From Flavobacterium sp. (GTDB lineage Bacteria; Bacteroidota; Bacteroidia; Flavobacteriales; Flavobacteriaceae), in NCBI RefSeq assembly GCF_027531705.1, contig NZ_JAPZSP010000024.1:55055-119054 (forward strand): DNA of 64,000 nucleotides, read 5' to 3'. Positions within the stretch are counted from its first letter, which is position 1; every line of letters begins with the position of its first letter. The notes below the pieces were generated by a model, which had not been told where the DNA came from, did no database searches, and was given only the letters and a program-made list of their open reading frames with translations. A program made the translations under genes and the position numbers. Of this stretch, positions 46,091 through 53,500 are shown piece by piece.

Positions 46091-46478
46091 AATGTTGGGG
46101 TTTTTTATGTTATTAATTAATTAGATGAAAATTCAGCGTGAGTTTTATCTCTTTCTCACTTTGTAAATTTATATAACACATTAATTTACCATACCTTACA
46201 AATTGTATTTGTGGTAGAATATAGCCATTTGATAGTGAATGTAATTTAAAAAAAGGGTAGTCAGTAGGATTGTTTAGTTTTGCACAAATTCTAGTGTAAA
46301 TAACGTATAATTATAATATTAAAACATTTATTTTCAATACTTTAAAAAATATTTGATAGCAAAAAATATTGATTTTAGCATTACATTACTGACAAATAGA
46401 TTCGATTATACTGTTTTGAGAAAAATCAAAAATAGGTGCAAAAGGATTGCTTGAAGGTAAATTGAGAAATAGGAAAAA
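46091..46478. other. 388-base gap between the LytTR gene and the 46-aa peptide gene
   Basis: Very AT-rich and without a plausible reading frame. On the minus strand it should hold the promoter and leader of the peptide gene. It contains the plus-strand word GAATATAGCCATTTGATAGTG (46218-46238), which is echoed at 50070-50090 near the small RNA genes. No clean TAnnTTTG box at correct spacing was found. A weak hairpin (GTGAG 46138-46142, CTCAC 46155-46159) lies in the likely leader. Confidence 0.5.
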
Positions 46479-47447
46479 CTAAATCTCTAAATAATTCCCA
46501 TTAGTAATACTACTAATAATAGAATCTACATTTTCTTTATAAGACTTAGAAAATGGAAGTTTGATTGTGGTGTGTTTGATATAACATACGGCATTTCCTG
46601 TATGAATTCTTGAAACGTAATCAATATTGACAATATAACTGTTATGAATACGCACAAAAGGTGATTTAAGAACACCTTCAAAATGTTTCAGTGTTTTAAA
46701 CGCTGTTATCATTTCGCCATTATACAAGTGAATATCAGTTGAATTATTATCGGCTTGCAAATAGCAAATATCTTTAGCTTCAATAAATCGGTAATCACCA
46801 TACGATTTTACACAAATAATAAGTGGTTTGTCTTTTTTAGATGTTTCGTCGGTTGCAATTTCTAGATTTTCTTCGATAGCTTCAACTTGCTCAGTTGTTT
46901 CACCTTGGTTATTGCCAGCATTATCTTCTATCGCTTTCTCAAATTCAAAAAAGGTCTCAGAAACCAAATCTGATTTTGTCTCAACTATAAAATTACTCTC
47001 AGCAAAAGTATCATCTGAAATTGCTGTTTCTAACAGTCCGAATGATTGTTTAGTCTCTTTTTCTTGAAACTGGCAATTTTTTTCAATTTTAAGTAGAGTT
47101 TTTCTAAACTCATTAATACCTAACGGTTTAGTAAAGTAATCAAACACCTCGTATTTAAGAGCTTCATGTGCAAGATCTTTATACTTAGTTGTGATAATTA
47201 TTTTTGGGATAACTTTTAAATAACGGTGTAACTCGTTAATAATATGTAATGAAAGATTACTTTCTTTATCGGAAGGATCGATTTCGAGAAAAACAATTTT
47301 GGGTTGGTGTTCTAAAATTAAATTTACACCATCGCTATAATTAGCTGCTGTAGCAACACATACAAGATTTTGAAAACGAGAAGCAACAGCTTGCGTTTTT
47401 AAAATGCTTTGAGTGTCATCATCGATAATGATATAAGTTAATTTCAT
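46479..47447 (-). CDS. LytTR-family regulator with Glu in place of the receiver phospho-Asp
   Basis: The receiver domain (residues 1-125) has the acidic pair in IIIDDD and the Lys of FDYFTKPLG, but the phosphoacceptor site reads VFLEID: Glu55 replaces Asp. A long acidic linker (about 130-205) joins it to a C-terminal LytTR DNA-binding domain (YRFIEAKDICYLQADNNSTDIHLY, FVRIHNSYIVNIDYVSRI). Glu may mimic the phosphorylated state or mark a receiver that no longer needs phosphate. No sensor kinase of the LytS type is beside it. Confidence 0.92.
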   Translation of the reverse strand: MKLTYIIIDDDTQSILKTQAVASRFQNLVCVATAANYSDGVNLILEHQPKIVFLEIDPSDKESNLSLHIINELHRYLKVIPKIIITTKYKDLAHEALKYEVFDYFTKPLGINEFRKTLLKIEKNCQFQEKETKQSFGLLETAISDDTFAESNFIVETKSDLVSETFFEFEKAIEDNAGNNQGETTEQVEAIEENLEIATDETSKKDKPLIICVKSYGDYRFIEAKDICYLQADNNSTDIHLYNGEMITAFKTLKHFEGVLKSPFVRIHNSYIVNIDYVSRIHTGNAVCYIKHTTIKLPFSKSYKENVDSIISSITNGNYLEI

Positions 47448-47717
47448 ATAATGCTATTGCTATAAACACAGCAAAGCATTAGTAGAAACAAAATAAAGCT
47501 TATTTTGTCATTTAAATTTTGAGTAGGCTTGGGACCTTTTTTTCAATTAGATTGCTAATTTACTAGTTTTTTGTTTACTATTTAACTCTTGTTGATAGGT
47601 TTGGCGCTATTGTTAACAAAAAAACATTAAGTGCAAAAAAAATCGATAAACTACTGCTGTGTTGAAAAATGGTTTATAAAAATAAGCAGATTACTTATTA
47701 TAATACACAAATTATAC

Positions 47718-47725
47718 TATTTTTG
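47718..47725 (+). promoter_or_regulatory. Putative -7 box for the IS1595-like gene
   Basis: TATTTTTG fits TAnnTTTG and lies 20 bases before the ATG at 47746. No TTG is at the right distance, so confidence is limited. The rest of the 298-base gap 47448-47745 shows nothing else recognisable. Confidence 0.4.
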
Positions 47726-47745
47726 GTAAACTAAACTTAGTATAA

Positions 47746-48303
47746 ATGTTATCAATAGACTTTTTATCGCGAAATGATATAACCACTACTTTTCCAAACG
47801 AAGAAAGCTGTATAAAACACTTAGAGCAACTTCGCTGGAAAGAAGACATAATAAGCCCATTTGATGAAAATTCAAAAGTATATTTCTGCAAAAACCACAA
47901 ATACCGTTGTCGAAACACTGGAAAATATTTTAATGTAAAAACCAATACCATTTTTCATAATTCTCGAATTCCACTTCAGAAATGGTTTATTTCAATTTGG
48001 ATGCTTTCAAATAGAAAAACAAGAATGACTTCGGTTTTTTTAGCAAAAGAAATTGGAATTACTCAAAAAACAGCTTGGTATATGATGCAACGTATCAAAG
48101 CATATCTCGAAGCTGATAACGGAATTGTAAAATCGAAAAAGAAAGCTAGAAAAACGACAGTTAAAAAAGAAAAAACTGTAATCGTAAAAGTTGCTAAGCC
48201 ACTAATTATTGAGACAAAAGAACCTGAAACAATAACACTTTCTTCGGTAGAGAAAGAAAAATTAAAAATGTCAGAGTGGCTTTTGCTTTTAAAGAAACAA
48301 TAA
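47746..48303 (+). CDS. IS1595/ISXO2 transposase-derived DNA-binding protein (domesticated or degenerate)
   Basis: The first 125 residues match the N-terminal zinc-ribbon/helix-turn-helix part of IS1595-family transposases: EESCIKHLEQLRW, KYRCRNTGKYFNVKTNTIFH, NSRIPLQKWFISIWMLSN and EIGITQKTAWYMMQRIK. Most zinc cysteines are gone: Ser37 and Asp40 stand where CPxC is expected and Thr58 replaces the last Cys, leaving Cys55. The DDE transposase domain is missing; a Lys-rich tail of 60 residues takes its place. No inverted repeats or target duplication are evident. It looks like a former transposase turned into a small DNA-binding protein, and it sits six bases before the P63C-like gene. Confidence 0.85.
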   Translation: MLSIDFLSRNDITTTFPNEESCIKHLEQLRWKEDIISPFDENSKVYFCKNHKYRCRNTGKYFNVKTNTIFHNSRIPLQKWFISIWMLSNRKTRMTSVFLAKEIGITQKTAWYMMQRIKAYLEADNGIVKSKKKARKTTVKKEKTVIVKVAKPLIIETKEPETITLSSVEKEKLKMSEWLLLLKKQ

Positions 48304-48309
48304 CAAATT

Positions 48310-49245
48310 ATGAGAGTTGTTAGATTTGGTTTGCCGACAAAAAAACTAAAACTTGGAACAATCGAGTTAGACGCTTATGTTTTAAACGATTATATTCGTG
48401 TTGTTGAAAAAAACAAACTCGAAAAAGCATTAGGCAAAGAAGGGAAATCAGAACAATGGCTGTTAGATTTTTTTGTTTCAATAAAAAATTATGTTGTTCT
48501 TTCTGATGAATTTGTTGAAACGTTAACTTATCCTATTGCTTTTACACATACAAACGATGAAGGAAAACAGAAAAGCTATTTAGGTTACAATGCCCATTTT
48601 TTTATTGAAATTATAACCACAATTGCAAAAGCTAAAAATGCTGGATATTTATCTTTAAACCAGCTAAAAACAGGAAAAATTGCTGATAAAATTATTGCTT
48701 TTTTAGAAAATAGATTTATTAAAAACCTAATTGATGAAGCTACAGGCTTTTCGTTTTACAAGGAAAATACTAAAGAAAGGTTTAAAGATTTTTTTATCAA
48801 ACATAAACCCGATCCTGCCTTCGAGTGGATAAAAACATTTTCAGATTCTTTCTATGAAGATGTTTTTACTTATTTAGAAATGAGTTGGGTAGATTTAAAA
48901 AACAATCCCGTAAAAATAGCAGATTTCATTTATAGCACCATTTTTTTAAGAATCGATGATAAAACTCTTGAAGTTTTGAGAAAAACAAAACCGAAAAGAA
49001 GTTATCAAAACGCCTACGGAATTCCAATTAATAGAGAAAATCCAAAATTAAAAGAATACAACTTAAACATTCAAACCTTTTTCAAAGAAGCCATTTATAA
49101 TAGAACCTTCTTTATGGAATTGCTAATTAAAACGTATCCTAAAAACCCAGAAAGAGAAACAATTATTTTTACGGTTGAAAGTGAAAATCAAAAACTAAGT
49201 AGTTTTGACGAAAAGCTGAAAATAGGATTGGTGAAAAAAATGTAA
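48310..49245 (+). CDS. P63C-domain-like protein
   Basis: The 311-residue protein starts GTIELDAYVLNDYIRVVEK, similar to the opening of P63C proteins (an 'IGDxxIxCxVLxDxxR' style). A central helical part follows, and then FEWIKTFSDSFYEDVFTYLEMSW...IYSTIFLRIDDKTLEVLRKTKP matches the P63C core (FPxxFYxxIxRLxGW ... VYxRLxxGVLxELRxxNP). P63C domains are found in phage, plasmid and genome-island proteins without a known activity. It is six bases after the transposase-derived gene and therefore translated from the same mRNA. Confidence 0.7.
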   Translation: MRVVRFGLPTKKLKLGTIELDAYVLNDYIRVVEKNKLEKALGKEGKSEQWLLDFFVSIKNYVVLSDEFVETLTYPIAFTHTNDEGKQKSYLGYNAHFFIEIITTIAKAKNAGYLSLNQLKTGKIADKIIAFLENRFIKNLIDEATGFSFYKENTKERFKDFFIKHKPDPAFEWIKTFSDSFYEDVFTYLEMSWVDLKNNPVKIADFIYSTIFLRIDDKTLEVLRKTKPKRSYQNAYGIPINRENPKLKEYNLNIQTFFKEAIYNRTFFMELLIKTYPKNPERETIIFTVESENQKLSSFDEKLKIGLVKKM

Positions 49246-49294
49246 TAATATGCTTAGTTTTGCGTTTCTTTGTAAACAAATTTTAAACTAAAAA

Positions 49295-49867
49295 ATGAAA
49301 AAAATTATAATCTTATTAGTTATTGCAGTAAATGGTTTTTCATTTGCTCAAGAAACAACATCAACAGAAAACGCAAACCCCAAAAATGAATTAAAAATTA
49401 ATGCTATTTCTACGTTAGCTGGATTTCCTGAGTTTACATATGAAAGAATTATTAATGAGGAATCGGCTGTTGGACTATCGATGGGTTTTGCTGCTGATAA
49501 AGAAATAGAAACCAAATTTAAATTGACTCCTTACTATAGATTCTATTTTGGAAAAAAATATGCGGCAGGTTTTTATGTTGAAGGTTTTGGAATGCTAAAT
49601 TCAATATCTACTCAAGATTATCAATACTATGTATATAATCCAACGTATGATCCAGTATATGGAAGTAATTACGTAACACAAAAAGGTGAAAAATATACTG
49701 ACTTTGCATTAGGTTTTGGTATAGGTTCAAAATGGATTACTAAAAAAGGTGTGATTTTTGAAATAAATGCAGGTTTTGGAAGGAACTTATTGAATGCAGA
49801 TAAAAATGATTTCTATGACCACGTTTTTGTGGGTAGAGGTGGATTATCTATCGGATATAGATTTTAG
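49295..49867 (+). CDS. Small outer-membrane beta-barrel protein
   Basis: The 190-residue exported protein has a signal ending FSFAQ. Alternating strands of a small barrel follow (ELKINAISTLAGFPEFTYERI, LTPYYRFYFGKKYAAGFYVEGFGML, DFALGFGIGSKWITKKGVIFEINAGFGRNLL, GRGGLSIGYRF), ending in an aromatic residue as barrels do. It resembles DUF3575-type outer-membrane proteins. It is 49 bases after the P63C-like gene; whether they are co-transcribed is unclear. An intrinsic terminator follows. Confidence 0.85.
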   Translation: MKKIIILLVIAVNGFSFAQETTSTENANPKNELKINAISTLAGFPEFTYERIINEESAVGLSMGFAADKEIETKFKLTPYYRFYFGKKYAAGFYVEGFGMLNSISTQDYQYYVYNPTYDPVYGSNYVTQKGEKYTDFALGFGIGSKWITKKGVIFEINAGFGRNLLNADKNDFYDHVFVGRGGLSIGYRF

Positions 49868-49889
49868 CTTTATTATAAAAGGTTAAAGA

Positions 49890-49920
49890 AAAGGGTTCAA
49901 ATATTGAATCCTTTTTTTTA
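49890..49920 (+). terminator. Intrinsic terminator after the small barrel gene
   Basis: Arms AAAGGGTTCAA (49890-49900) and TTGAATCCTTT (49904-49914) pair with one G-T wobble and are followed by a T-run. Confidence 0.85.
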
Positions 49921-49936
49921 TTTTAAATTTTTACAA

Positions 49937-50014
49937 AATAAAAAAGGTGAAATCTCTTTCACCTTTTTTGCCCCAAATCTACCACAAGATTAACCTACTA
50001 ATTTTATGATGTAG
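49937..50014 (-). ncRNA. Predicted small RNA, copy 1
   Basis: On the minus strand a TATGTTTG -7 box (50022-50015) with a TTG at 50041-50039, 16 bases upstream, drives an expected transcript of about 70 nt. It would start near CTACATCATAAAATTAGTAGG, pass through GGTAGATTTGGGGC and end in a perfect 13-base terminator hairpin (AAAAAAGGTGAAA / TTTCACCTTTTTT, loop GAGA, 49969-49940). No coding frame is present. It is about 86 percent identical to copy 2 (71 of 83 positions from terminator to -7 box), while flanks differ, which supports a functional RNA gene. Confidence 0.65.
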
Positions 50015-50041
50015 CAAACATACGTCATTCCTTGGTGTCAA
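50015..50041 (-). promoter_or_regulatory. Promoter of small RNA copy 1
   Basis: TTG (50041-50039) and TATGTTTG (50022-50015) match the Bacteroidota -33/-7 boxes with 16 bases between. The same arrangement with 17 bases stands before copy 2. Confidence 0.6.
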
Positions 50042-50283
50042 CAGCCTTGGTTATTAGTATTATATTTACAATACAGTCAAATGATAGTGTAATTATACTT
50101 TTCAAATAGTCAATAGAAGTTATTTTAAATGAGAAAAAGTCAATTTACAAAGGTTCTTTTAATATAAATATCAATTAAGATGCTTTTTTTGTTGCATCAA
50201 AATGAGAAATAAATAGTATAATTTGAGGTTTTAAAAAAGAAATGAAAAGTAAATGAAAGACTAATTTTTTGGAAGTTAACTAA
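50023..50283. other. Spacer between the two small RNA genes
   Basis: About 260 AT-rich bases without a plausible reading frame. The promoter of copy 1 lies at its left end. At 50070-50094 it holds CAATACAGTCAAATGATAGTG, similar to the word upstream of the 46-aa peptide gene (46218-46238). Confidence 0.5.
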
Positions 50284-50361
50284 AATAAAAAAGGTGAAAT
50301 TGCTTTCACCTTTTTTGCCCCAAATCTACCATAAACTTAACCTACTAATGCTATGGTAGAC
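50284..50361 (-). ncRNA. Predicted small RNA, copy 2
   Basis: Paralog of the RNA at 49937. On the minus strand the predicted transcript starts just after the -7 box, near GTCTACCATAGC. It forms a perfect 8-base stem (CTACCATA with TATGGTAG) around ATTAGTAGGTTAAG, followed by the single-stranded ATTTGGGGC. It ends in a perfect 13-base terminator hairpin (AAAAAAGGTGAAA / TTTCACCTTTTTT, loop GCAA, 50316-50287). The most conserved parts relative to copy 1 are the terminator, GGGGCAAAAAA, GGTAGATTTG and TTAGTAGGTTAA. Confidence 0.65.
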
Positions 50362-50389
50362 CAAATATATACTTAACAAATTTTTACAA
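50362..50389 (-). promoter_or_regulatory. Promoter of small RNA copy 2
   Basis: TATATTTG (50369-50362) is an exact TAnnTTTG box and TTG lies at 50389-50387, 17 bases upstream. The gap 50390-50445 to the purF-like stop shows nothing further. Confidence 0.62.
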
Positions 50390-50445
50390 CAAACATATAG
50401 GACAAAAAGCTATAAAAATCGTTGAATGGCATAACTCTACTTTTT

Positions 50446-52344
50446 TTAATAGGCTCTAGCACTAATTCCCTCATAAAAATTGATAAAAGCTCTGTTCACA
50501 ACCCTATTTCCTCCAGGTGTTGGATAATCGCCAGTAAAATACCAATCGCCTAAGTTTTTCGGACAAGCTTCGTGTAAATTAGCAACTGTCTGAAAAATAA
50601 TTTTCACTTCTGCTTTTATGTCTTTAGGATTTAATAGTTCAGCAATTTTATCTGAAATCTCTTGATCGGTGAAAGGCGCATAAATTTCGGTTACATGATT
50701 TATAACTTCGCTGTCTTTTAAATTTTCTTGTGTTTTGCATTTTTCATAAACTGTTTCAACAATATGATAAAGATTTCGCTCTTTCAATAATTCAAGCGCT
50801 GCCTGAAATGCAACAAGTCCTTCCAAACGAGCCATATCAATACCATAACAATCAGGAAAACGAATTTGTGGCGCTGAAGAAACAACAACTATTCTTTTAG
50901 GACTTAGTCTGTCCATCATTTTCAGAATACTTTTCTTTAATGTCGTTCCTCGTACAATACTATCGTCAATAATTACCAAATTATCTGTTGGTTTGATAAC
51001 GCCGTAAGTTACATCGTAAACATGCGCTACCAAATCATCTCGACTACTATCTTCAGTAATAAAAGTTCTTAGTTTCACGTCTTTAATCGCAATTTTTTCA
51101 GTTCTAATTTTTACCGAAAGAATTTCTTCTAATTTTTCTTTGGTTAATGTTTTACGATTGGTTAGAATAAATTGGTTTTTTCTTTGGTTCAAAAAATCAT
51201 TAGCCGCTTCTACCATTCCGTAAAAAGAAGTTTCGGCGGTATTTGGAATAAAAGAGAAAACTGTATTGTCAGTATCATTATCAATAGCTTCTAAAACAGC
51301 AGGAAGAATTAGTTTTCCTAATTTTTTTCTTTCTTGATAAATTTCGGCATCGCTTCCGCGTGAAAAATATATTCGTTCAAATGAACAAGCTTTTTTTATA
51401 GTTGGCGTAATGATTTCCTCTAAAGTGGCAATTCCATTTTTTTTGATAATCAATGCATTACCTGCCGGAAGTTCTTGTACTTTTTCAAAAGGAACATTAA
51501 AAACCGTTTGAATAACAGGTCTTTCTGAGGCAACGACTACAACTTCATCATCTTCATAAAAATATGCAGGACGAATTCCTGCCGGATCACGAAATACAAA
51601 TGCGTCTCCATGACCTAACAATCCTGCCATAGCATAGCCGCCATCCCAACCACGAGAAGCTCTTTTTAATATTTTGGCAATATCTAATTTGGCAGCAATA
51701 ACTGGAGAAGCTTCTCGTTTGGATAACCCATTATTTTTACATTCTTGGTATAAATCGGTTACTTCATCATCAAGAAAATGACCAATTTTTTCCATAACCG
51801 TTACGGTATCTGCTAATTCTTTTGGATGCTGACCTAATTCTACTAAACTTGTAAAAAGCTCTTTTACATTGGTCATGTTGAAGTTTCCTGCCACAATCAA
51901 GTTACGGTGCATCCAATTGTTTTGACGTAAAAAAGGATGAACGCTTTCAATACTATTTTTACCAAATGTTCCATATCGAACATGTCCAAGAAACAACTCG
52001 CCAATATAAGGAATATTATCTTTTTGAAGTTGAACATCTTCCTGATATTCAGGATGTATGGTTAATTCTTCGTTGATTCTGCCATTTATTTGAGCAAAAA
52101 TATCTTGAATTGGTTGTGCATCGTTTGAACGAATTCGACTTATGTATCTTTCTCCGGGTTCTACATCAAGTTTGATAGAAGCTAAACCAGCGCCATCTTG
52201 ACCTCTATTGTGTTGTTTCTCCATTAAGAGATACATTTTTTGAATTCCGTAGAAAGCTGAACCGTATTTTTCTTTGTAAAATTCTAACGGTTTCTTTAAT
52301 CGTAAAAGTGCAATTCCACATTCGTGTTTGATTGCGTCACTCAT
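50446..52344 (-). CDS. PurF-like amidophosphoribosyltransferase, long form
   Basis: The class II glutamine amidotransferase part starts with catalytic Cys9 after a short leader (CGIALLRLKKP, QHNRGQDGAGLASI, LGHVRYGTFGKNSIESVHPF). The PRTase part carries the PRPP loop LVIIDDSIVRGTTLKKS. PurF makes 5-phosphoribosylamine from PRPP and glutamine, the first step of purine synthesis. At 632 residues this is longer than usual PurF (about 470-510), with extra sequence in the glutaminase half and a C-terminal extension. It may be a Bacteroidota paralog next to a true PurF elsewhere, so no symbol is given. Downstream of the PfkB gene, with a terminator and a palindrome in between. Confidence 0.88.
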   Translation of the reverse strand: MSDAIKHECGIALLRLKKPLEFYKEKYGSAFYGIQKMYLLMEKQHNRGQDGAGLASIKLDVEPGERYISRIRSNDAQPIQDIFAQINGRINEELTIHPEYQEDVQLQKDNIPYIGELFLGHVRYGTFGKNSIESVHPFLRQNNWMHRNLIVAGNFNMTNVKELFTSLVELGQHPKELADTVTVMEKIGHFLDDEVTDLYQECKNNGLSKREASPVIAAKLDIAKILKRASRGWDGGYAMAGLLGHGDAFVFRDPAGIRPAYFYEDDEVVVVASERPVIQTVFNVPFEKVQELPAGNALIIKKNGIATLEEIITPTIKKACSFERIYFSRGSDAEIYQERKKLGKLILPAVLEAIDNDTDNTVFSFIPNTAETSFYGMVEAANDFLNQRKNQFILTNRKTLTKEKLEEILSVKIRTEKIAIKDVKLRTFITEDSSRDDLVAHVYDVTYGVIKPTDNLVIIDDSIVRGTTLKKSILKMMDRLSPKRIVVVSSAPQIRFPDCYGIDMARLEGLVAFQAALELLKERNLYHIVETVYEKCKTQENLKDSEVINHVTEIYAPFTDQEISDKIAELLNPKDIKAEVKIIFQTVANLHEACPKNLGDWYFTGDYPTPGGNRVVNRAFINFYEGISARAY

Positions 52345-52363
52345 TGTATTGTAGTTGTTTTAG

Positions 52364-52383
52364 GGACAAGTCGCGACTTGTCC
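52364..52383. repeat. 20-bp perfect palindrome GGACAAGTCG/CGACTTGTCC
   Basis: A perfect dyad without a loop, GC-rich against an AT-rich background, lies 20 bases before the start codon of the purF-like gene. Its wording (GGGACAAGTCGCGACTTGTCC) looks like a dispersed palindromic repeat I associate with Flavobacterium. It could also be an operator or a hairpin that affects translation of the gene. Confidence 0.55.
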
Positions 52384-52396
52384 GTGCTGTTGTTTT

Positions 52397-52428
52397 TAAA
52401 TAAAAATGCCCCGAAAATTTCGAGGCAT
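52397..52428 (-). terminator. Intrinsic terminator after the PfkB gene
   Basis: On the minus strand ATGCCTCGAAA and TTTCGGGGCAT form an 11-base stem with one mismatch (52428-52406), followed by TTTTTATTT. It separates the PfkB gene from the purF-like gene. Confidence 0.8.
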
Positions 52429-52435
52429 AAAGTTA

Positions 52436-53359
52436 TTATAATTCTATATCAAAATGTGTTAATGATTTGAATAATTTTAATCGATTTTTGACTTCCGATT
52501 CTGTTAGCTCTAACATTCTTTCTGTTCCAAATTTTTCTACACAAAATGATGCTAAGTTGGAACCTTGAATAATTGCCGTTTTCATTGTGTTAAATGAAAC
52601 ATCACCTTGTTGCGCAATAAATCCTGAAAAACCGCCTGCAAAAGTATCGCCAGCTCCTGTTGGATCAAAAACATCTGCCAGTGGCAATGCTGGTGCAAAG
52701 AAAATATGTTCGTTATGGAAAATTAACGCACCGTGTTCTCCTTTTTTAATCACTACATATTTTGGTCCCATTTTGTGAATTTTAGCAGCAGCTTTTACTA
52801 GAGAATATTCTCCCGAAAGTTGACGTGCTTCTTCATCATTGATTGTTATTACATCAACGCGTTTGATTACGTCTAATAACTCTGGCAAAGCACAATCCAT
52901 CCAGAAATTCATTGTGTCAAGAACTACTAATTTTGGAGTTGTTGTCATTTGTTTTAAAACACCTGACTGAACTAATGGATGCAAGTTTCCTAACATTACT
53001 ACTTCGGCGTTTTTAAAATCTTGCGGAACAACTGGATTAAAATCGGCAAGAACGTTTAATTCTGTTGCCAAAGTATCTCTTGAATTCATATCATTGTGAT
53101 ACTTTCCACTCCAAAAAAATGTTTTTCCACCTTTTACGATTTCGATTCCAGAAATATCAATATTTCTTGCAGTTAGTAAATCTAAATATTCTTGAGGAAA
53201 ATCTTCACCAACTATTGAAACAATTCCAGATTTTACATTAAAATGTGAAGCTGAAAGTCCGATAAAGGTAGCAGCACCACCTAAAATTTTGTCTGTTTTC
53301 CCAAAAGGCGTTTCGATAGCGTCAAAAGCAACCGTTCCTACTATTAATAGTTTGTTCAT
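52436..53359 (-). CDS. PfkB-family carbohydrate/nucleoside kinase
   Basis: The 307-residue ribokinase-like protein has the first signature near GGAATFIGLSASHF and the second with the catalytic Asp in DPTGAGDTFAGGFSGF. A middle HDEEAR-like motif (TINDEEARQLSG) is also present. These enzymes phosphorylate a sugar or nucleoside with ATP; the substrate is not clear. The next gene in the same direction is the PurF-like one, which points to ribose or nucleoside metabolism, though a terminator between them argues against a tight operon. Confidence 0.92.
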   Translation of the reverse strand: MNKLLIVGTVAFDAIETPFGKTDKILGGAATFIGLSASHFNVKSGIVSIVGEDFPQEYLDLLTARNIDISGIEIVKGGKTFFWSGKYHNDMNSRDTLATELNVLADFNPVVPQDFKNAEVVMLGNLHPLVQSGVLKQMTTTPKLVVLDTMNFWMDCALPELLDVIKRVDVITINDEEARQLSGEYSLVKAAAKIHKMGPKYVVIKKGEHGALIFHNEHIFFAPALPLADVFDPTGAGDTFAGGFSGFIAQQGDVSFNTMKTAIIQGSNLASFCVEKFGTERMLELTESEVKNRLKLFKSLTHFDIEL

Positions 53360-53448
53360 TGTAAGTATTTCAAATTAAAGGCGCAAAGATAGTTTATAAG
53401 TTTTAGAGATGCAAAAATTGAAGATTTTGCTTTTAAATTTCTTTTATA

Positions 53449-53482
53449 AAAAAAGGGTTACGTATAAAACGCAACCCTTTTT
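53449..53482 (-). terminator. Terminator after the DUF5689 gene
   Basis: AAAAGGGTT-a-CGT and ACG-c-AACCCTTTT form a stem with one internal mismatch and an ATAAA loop; the minus-strand side is followed by a T-rich run. It lies 19 bases beyond the stop at 53501. Confidence 0.75.
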
Positions 53483-53500
53483 TATTGGATTTATAAATTT

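Noticed and set aside
47746..48303. Active IS1595 insertion sequence
   Set aside because: No DDE domain, most zinc cysteines lost, and no terminal inverted repeats or target duplication seen on either side.
48310..49245. Defence-system gene next to a transposase-like gene
   Set aside because: No nuclease, helicase, TIR, NTPase or membrane effector motif is visible; the P63C-like reading explains the conserved parts better.
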